Positions 60,528 through 64,000 of a stretch of 64,000 bases of DNA are shown here, in pieces. The stretch spans positions 124,001-188,000 of the forward strand of contig NZ_JAIVKX010000015.1 in the NCBI RefSeq assembly GCF_020524285.1, in the 5' to 3' direction. Made by a program: the position numbers and the translations under genes. Below the pieces are notes generated by a model. The model was not told the origin of the DNA and ran no database searches. It saw nothing but the letters and a program-made list of their open reading frames with translations. Numbering within the stretch: position 1 is the stretch's first letter; the number at the start of each line of letters is the position of its first letter. The DNA comes from Alloyangia pacifica (GTDB taxonomy: Bacteria; Pseudomonadota; Alphaproteobacteria; Rhodobacterales; Rhodobacteraceae).

Positions 60528-60844
60528 CCGCCGCCGTTGCGTTTCTGTCTCGGCTGTCCACACGGCCCGACCCATTTTCGTCGGAGCGGGTCACCCCGCT
60601 GGCCTATCCCTTGATGCGGAGGGGTCGCTCGATCTGCGTGCGCTTGCTTGGCCGCAGGCGCGCGGTAAGCCCCCCAGTACCCGGAAAGCAAACGGGAACA
60701 CTCTTGCGGTGATGGATCCGGAGACGCTAGCGATGCGCGTTCGGGCGCGCCTTCAGGATCGGCGCAATTCCACGCGCACGGATTGCTGGACGAGCAGGTA
60801 GCGCGAAATCTATCGTCGTCAGTCATCTGTAAGGAGAAATGGGT

Positions 60845-60916
60845 GGCGACGACCCAAGGGAGGAGGAGAAGGGCCGTCGCCGATTTCCGAGGCTCAGGGA
60901 GGAGGAGGAGAGCCTC
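60845..60916 (-). ncRNA. Anti-Shine-Dalgarno small RNA, CcsR/Cuckoo type
   Basis: On the minus strand two adjacent hairpins expose C/U-rich loops. Hairpin A (60916-60889): arms GAGGCUC/GAGCCUC, loop UCCUCCUCCUCCCU. Hairpin B (60881-60845): arms GGCGACG/CGUCGCC extended by CCC/GGG across one mismatch, loop UUCUCCUCCUCCCUU. Two stem-loops each with a CCUCCUCCC loop define the CcsR/Cuckoo family of Rhodobacter sphaeroides and relatives, stress-induced RNAs that can bind ribosome sites. Boundaries, promoter and terminator are not determined. The DUF1127 gene usually found before these RNAs in Rhodobacter is not seen here. Confidence 0.7.
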
Positions 60917-60927
60917 TAGAAAATTCC

Positions 60928-60947
60928 TCGGCACAGCGTGGTGCCGA
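60928..60947 (-). terminator. Hairpin upstream of the sRNA, possible end of the LysR transcript
   Basis: UCGGCAC-CACGCU-GUGCCGA (minus strand), seven pairs, followed by GGAAUUUU. 150 bases past the LysR stop. May terminate the LysR mRNA or be a third element of the sRNA. Confidence 0.45.
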
Positions 60948-61098
60948 TGAGCTATTGATGCCATTTGCTGCGCCGCAGCACCACTGCCGAAAGGGAAGAC
61001 CCGCCTTGCGCCTTATGCATGGCTCGGAGCGTTGGTCACCTAGGTCAGCAACGCCTTGTTCCCAAACGGGCATTCCGGCCCAGAGCACGAAGGATCGG

Positions 61099-62001
61099 TC
61101 AGTCAACCAGAGGCCGGAACGAGACCTCTCCCAGCAGCCAGTCCAGGAAAGCCGCCGCCTTGTCGCCCCGCCCCTCCGGCGTGACGATGTACCAGGCCTG
61201 CTTGGTGCTCTGCGCCGCATCCAGAACGATGGCCAACTCGCCGCGCTCCAGTTCCGCCTCGATCAGGTAGCGCGGCAGCAACGCGAGGCCGAGCCCGGCC
61301 TTCACCGCCTCGATGCTCAGCGCGAACTCGTCGAACCAGTGGCCGCCCTGCGACTCCGGCGCCTCCAGCCCCTGGCTGGCGAACCACTCGTCCCACATGG
61401 TCGCGCGGCTGGTCACATGCAGCTTCGGCAGCGCGCGCAGATCTTCCGCCCGGGTGGCCCGCTGCGCCCGCAGGGCGCCTCCCGCCACGGGCACCACGAT
61501 CTCGCTGCACAGGTAGGTGCATTGCCCGCCCGGCCAGAGCGGCTGGCCGAAATGCAGCGCCAGGTCGCATTGCCGGCTGCCGAGATCGAACACGCCGGTG
61601 GTGGTGCTCACGTCGACCCTCAGCTCAGGGTGCTGTGCGAGGAACTTCGGCAGGCGCGGCATCAACCAGCGCGTGGCAAAGGTGGGCGGCGCATTCAGCG
61701 CCAGCAGGCTCTCGCCCTGCCCCCCGGCCGTAGCATGGCGCATGGTGCTTTCCGCCATGCGCAGCAGCCGCTGTACCTCCGGCAGCAGGTCCACCCCGGC
61801 CCGGGTCAGAACCACCCGACCCCGGAGCCTGTCGAACAGCGGCTTGCCGATCTGCTCCTCGAGGTCCCGCACGTGCCGGCTGACGGCGCTCTGGGTGAGC
61901 GCCAGTTCCTCGCCCGCGCGGGTGAAATTGCCGTGCCGGGCGGCGAGCTCGAAGGTCTGCAGCACCTTCATGTCGGGAAGCAGACGTCGTTGCAGGGGCA
62001 C
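61099..62001 (-). CDS. LysR-family regulator, GcvA-like
   Basis: 300 residues from GTG 62001 (VPLQRRLLPDMKVLQTFELAARHGNFT, typical of GcvA-like proteins) behind GAGGA. Winged helix LQTFELAARHGNFTRAGEELALTQSAVSRHVRDLEEQIG. Effector domain follows. Divergent from the aldehyde dehydrogenase gene, which it probably controls. Confidence 0.88.
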   Translation of the reverse strand: MPLQRRLLPDMKVLQTFELAARHGNFTRAGEELALTQSAVSRHVRDLEEQIGKPLFDRLRGRVVLTRAGVDLLPEVQRLLRMAESTMRHATAGGQGESLLALNAPPTFATRWLMPRLPKFLAQHPELRVDVSTTTGVFDLGSRQCDLALHFGQPLWPGGQCTYLCSEIVVPVAGGALRAQRATRAEDLRALPKLHVTSRATMWDEWFASQGLEAPESQGGHWFDEFALSIEAVKAGLGLALLPRYLIEAELERGELAIVLDAAQSTKQAWYIVTPEGRGDKAAAFLDWLLGEVSFRPLVD

Positions 62002-62152
62002 TTGAATCCTCGGGTTGATGCGCGGCCACGATAGGCCGCAGGCAGCGCGAGAACCATGCCAAACGCGCATGGGGTCAGCCCGACTTGGCGTTATGCGCAT
62101 CGCCCGCCCGCTTGGTATCCTGCCGCCGACCCAAGACAACAGGAGGCCCCCC

Positions 62153-63673
62153 ATGCTGAGCAAACCCCTGCCCGCCCTCACCGCCGAAACCCTAGACCGC
62201 TGCGGCGTGACAGCACCTCTGGATGTAGACGGCGGGATGCCAATCGTCTCGCCCGTGACCGGCGAGGTCGTCGCAACGCTCGCCCCCCACGGCACGGCGG
62301 ACGCCGCCAAGGCCATCGACACCGCCGCCAGGGCCTTCCGCGCCTGGCGCCTCGTGCCTGCCCCGCGCCGCGGCGAGCTGGTCCGGCTCTACGCCGAGGA
62401 GTTGCGCAAGGCCAAGGACGAGCTCGGCCGCATGGTCTCGATCGAGGCGGGCAAGTCGCCCTCCGAAGGGCTCGGCGAGGTGCAGGAGATGATCGACATC
62501 TGCGACTTCGCCGTCGGCCTCTCGCGCCAGCTCTACGGGCTGACCATCGCCACCGAGCGCCCCGGCCACCGGATGATGGAGACCTGGCACCCGCTGGGCG
62601 TGGTCGGCATCATCACCGCCTTCAACTTCCCCTGCGCGCCCTGGTGCTGGAACGCCGCGCTGGCGCTGGTCTGCGGCGATCCGGTGCTCTGGAAGCCCTC
62701 GGAGAAAACCCCGCTCACCGCGCTCGCCTGCCAGGCGGTGCTGGAGCGGGCCATCGCCCGCTTCGGCGATGCCCCCGAGGGGCTGAGCCAGGTTCTGGTC
62801 GGCGGGCCCGAGCTCGGCGCGGCGCTGGTGGACAGCCCGAAGGTGGCGCTGATCTCGGCCACCGGCTCGACCCGCATGGGGCGCATCGTCGGGCCGAAGG
62901 TGGCGGCCCGCTTCGGCAAGTGCATCCTCGAGCTCGGCGGCAACAATGCCGGCATCGTCTGCCCCTCGGCCGATATGGACATGGCCCTGCGTGCCATCGC
63001 CTTCGGGGCCATGGGCACCGCGGGCCAGCGCTGCACCACCATGCGCCGGCTCTTCGTGCACGAGAGCGTCTACGACCAACTCGTGCCCGCCCTGCGCAAG
63101 GCCTACGCCAGCGTCACCGTCGGCAACCCGCTGGAGACCCAGGCGCTGGTCGGCCCGCTGATCGACGCGGCGGCCTTCGAAGGCATGCAGGCGGCGCTGA
63201 AGGAAGCCATCGCGCTTGGCGGCACCGTGCATGGCGGCCAGCGCGAACCGGTAGAGGGCGAGAAAGCCTATTACGTCAAACCCGCGCTGGTGGAGATGCC
63301 CGAACAGGGCGGCCCGGTGCTCCGCGAGACCTTCGCACCGATCCTCTACGTGATGAAATACAGCGACTTCGACGAGGTTCTGGAGCTGCACAACGACGTC
63401 GGCGGCGGGCTCAGCTCGTCGATCTTCACCACCGATCTGCGCGAGATGGAGACCTTCCTGTCGGCGCGCGGCTCGGACTGCGGCATTGCCAATGTCAATA
63501 TCGGCACCTCGGGGGCCGAGATCGGCGGGGCCTTCGGCGGCGAGAAGGAGACCGGCGGCGGCCGCGAGAGCGGCTCGGATGCCTGGCGCGCCTACATGCG
63601 GCGGGCAACCAACACGATCAACTACTCCTCGGAGCTGCCGCTGGCGCAGGGCGTGGTCTTCGATATCGACTGA
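62153..63673 (+). CDS. amaB: Aldehyde dehydrogenase, ALDH7/aminoadipate semialdehyde type
   Basis: 506 residues from ATG 62153 behind AGGAGG. Catalytic Cys294 in GTAGQRCTTMRRLF and Glu260 in CILELGGNNA; NAD fold GSTRMGRIVG. The ALDH7 (antiquitin/AmaB) features IITAFNFPCAPWCWNAAL and GTSGAEIGGAFGGEKETGGGRESGSDAW (positions about 460-487) are clear. AmaB oxidises piperideine-6-carboxylate to 2-aminoadipate in lysine catabolism. The neighbouring FAD oxidase and LysR regulator fit an ama-type locus. Confidence 0.85.
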   Translation: MLSKPLPALTAETLDRCGVTAPLDVDGGMPIVSPVTGEVVATLAPHGTADAAKAIDTAARAFRAWRLVPAPRRGELVRLYAEELRKAKDELGRMVSIEAGKSPSEGLGEVQEMIDICDFAVGLSRQLYGLTIATERPGHRMMETWHPLGVVGIITAFNFPCAPWCWNAALALVCGDPVLWKPSEKTPLTALACQAVLERAIARFGDAPEGLSQVLVGGPELGAALVDSPKVALISATGSTRMGRIVGPKVAARFGKCILELGGNNAGIVCPSADMDMALRAIAFGAMGTAGQRCTTMRRLFVHESVYDQLVPALRKAYASVTVGNPLETQALVGPLIDAAAFEGMQAALKEAIALGGTVHGGQREPVEGEKAYYVKPALVEMPEQGGPVLRETFAPILYVMKYSDFDEVLELHNDVGGGLSSSIFTTDLREMETFLSARGSDCGIANVNIGTSGAEIGGAFGGEKETGGGRESGSDAWRAYMRRATNTINYSSELPLAQGVVFDID

Positions 63674-63680
63674 CCAGACA

Positions 63681-63702
63681 GGCCGGGCGTCCGCGCCCGG
63701 CC
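63681..63702. terminator. Hairpin between convergent amaB-like and oxidase genes
   Basis: GGCCGGGCG-TCCG-CGCCCGGCC, nine perfect pairs, seven bases after the aldehyde dehydrogenase stop. Confidence 0.6.
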
Positions 63703-63716
63703 ATTGCCGTTGCGCG

Positions 63717-64000
63717 CTAGCCCAGACGCCCCGGCTTCAGCGCATGGGTCAGCGTTGCGCCGAACTCATAGTACGCGCCGCGGAGCCCGGTGAAGCGCTC
63801 GGCATAGCCCTCGATCGGCGCCACCGGCAGCCCGGCCTCGTTGCCGTCGAGCAACGCCTCGGCGGCGGCGGTGCCAAAGACCGTCCCCGGCGCGATACCC
63901 CGCCCGGAGTAGCCAAAGACCGACAGCGCCGAGGGGCCGAAGCGCACCACCTTGGGCACATGGTCACTGGTCATCGCGATGCGCCCCTGCCAGGCATGCT
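63717..64000 (-). CDS. FAD-dependent amine/imino-acid oxidase, C-terminal part (leaves window)
   Basis: The frame is open to the right edge (reads HAWQGRIAMTSDHVPKVVRF), so this is the last 94 residues of a longer protein. GRIAMTSDHVP and VFGYSGRGIAPGTVFGTAAAEALLDG are the C-terminal FAD-binding segments of DAO-family oxidases (PuuB, AmaA). Next to the ALDH7 gene it could be L-pipecolate oxidase (AmaA), but only the shared C-terminal end is visible. Confidence 0.8.
   Translation of the reverse strand, partial: HAWQGRIAMTSDHVPKVVRFGPSALSVFGYSGRGIAPGTVFGTAAAEALLDGNEAGLPVAPIEGYAERFTGLRGAYYEFGATLTHALKPGRLG

Larger units (their letters stand above)
59775..61098. other. 1.3 kb region without a supported protein gene
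   Basis: AT-rich left part (59.8-60.2 kb) includes the tadD promoter. From about 60.29 to 60.62 kb third-position GC bias is visible, but open frames on both strands (60191-60712 plus, 60155-60964 minus) read as shadows of each other and no family is recognisable, so direction and coding status are unresolved. It holds a nine-base tandem repeat (60492-60527), the two-hairpin sRNA candidate (60845-60916) and a further hairpin (60928-60947). Confidence 0.55.

Noticed and set aside
60155-60964. 269-residue minus-strand open frame
   Set aside because: Runs through the sRNA hairpins and a tandem repeat; no domain, no ribosome site; the plus-strand frame at 60191 is equally plausible, so neither is called.

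Overview
The window is GC-rich, densely packed alphaproteobacterial DNA, most likely from a marine Rhodobacteraceae (Roseobacter-group) chromosome or chromid. This rests on the FlaF/FlbT flagellin regulators, a DUF1217 flagellar protein, a CtrA-type TTAA-N7-TTAA site before the flagellin gene, an RTX/Hint secreted protein, and a two-hairpin CCUCCUCC-loop small RNA of the Rhodobacter CcsR/Cuckoo type. No rRNA, tRNA, insertion sequence, prophage or CRISPR array was seen.

Layout. (1) 1-11.2 kb is a flagellar cluster: the end of flgI, a rod-binding FlgJ-like protein, an FlgN-like protein, flagellin, flaF, flbT and a DUF1217 protein on +; fliF-fliH-fliN-fliP-fliG on -; then fliL-fliM, a small membrane protein and a MotE-like protein on +. 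(2) 11.3-16.2 kb (-) holds an AraC regulator, a TonB-dependent siderophore receptor and a fused ABC exporter. (3) 16.6-24.4 kb (+) is a tightly coupled nine-gene operon: creatininase-family hydrolase, a three-part nitrate/sulfonate-type ABC transporter, cytosine-deaminase-like amidohydrolase, FAD-linked oxidase, quinone reductase, RutR-like TetR regulator and a RidA-family protein. It looks like an uncharacterised pathway for a nitrogen heterocycle. (4) 24.5-29.1 kb carries a large RTX/Hint protein, an FMN riboswitch with ribH2, and class 1 fructose bisphosphatase. (5) 29.4-35.1 kb is an arabinan/arabinoside operon (GH51 plus a sugar ABC transporter). (6) 35.2-45.0 kb is a mixed metabolic region: uracil-type permease, luciferase-like monooxygenase, methyltransferase, LysR/SDR pair, acyl-CoA dehydrogenase/HxlR pair, GntR regulator and a tannase/feruloyl-esterase homologue. 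(7) 45.7-59.8 kb is a complete-looking tad (Flp pilus) locus of 14 genes on -, facing an AAA+ ATPase gene. (8) 59.8-61.1 kb is a gap without a clear protein gene that contains the predicted anti-Shine-Dalgarno sRNA. (9) 61.1-64.0 kb has a LysR regulator divergent from an ALDH7-type aldehyde dehydrogenase, with the C-terminal end of an amine/imino-acid oxidase facing it (possible lysine/pipecolate catabolism).

Regulatory structure is rich: divergent operators, terminators at most convergent junctions, and two strong intercistronic hairpins placed directly after genes whose products are needed in excess (the sugar-binding protein and the Flp pilin). All assignments come from reading motifs and context by eye; no database search was run.
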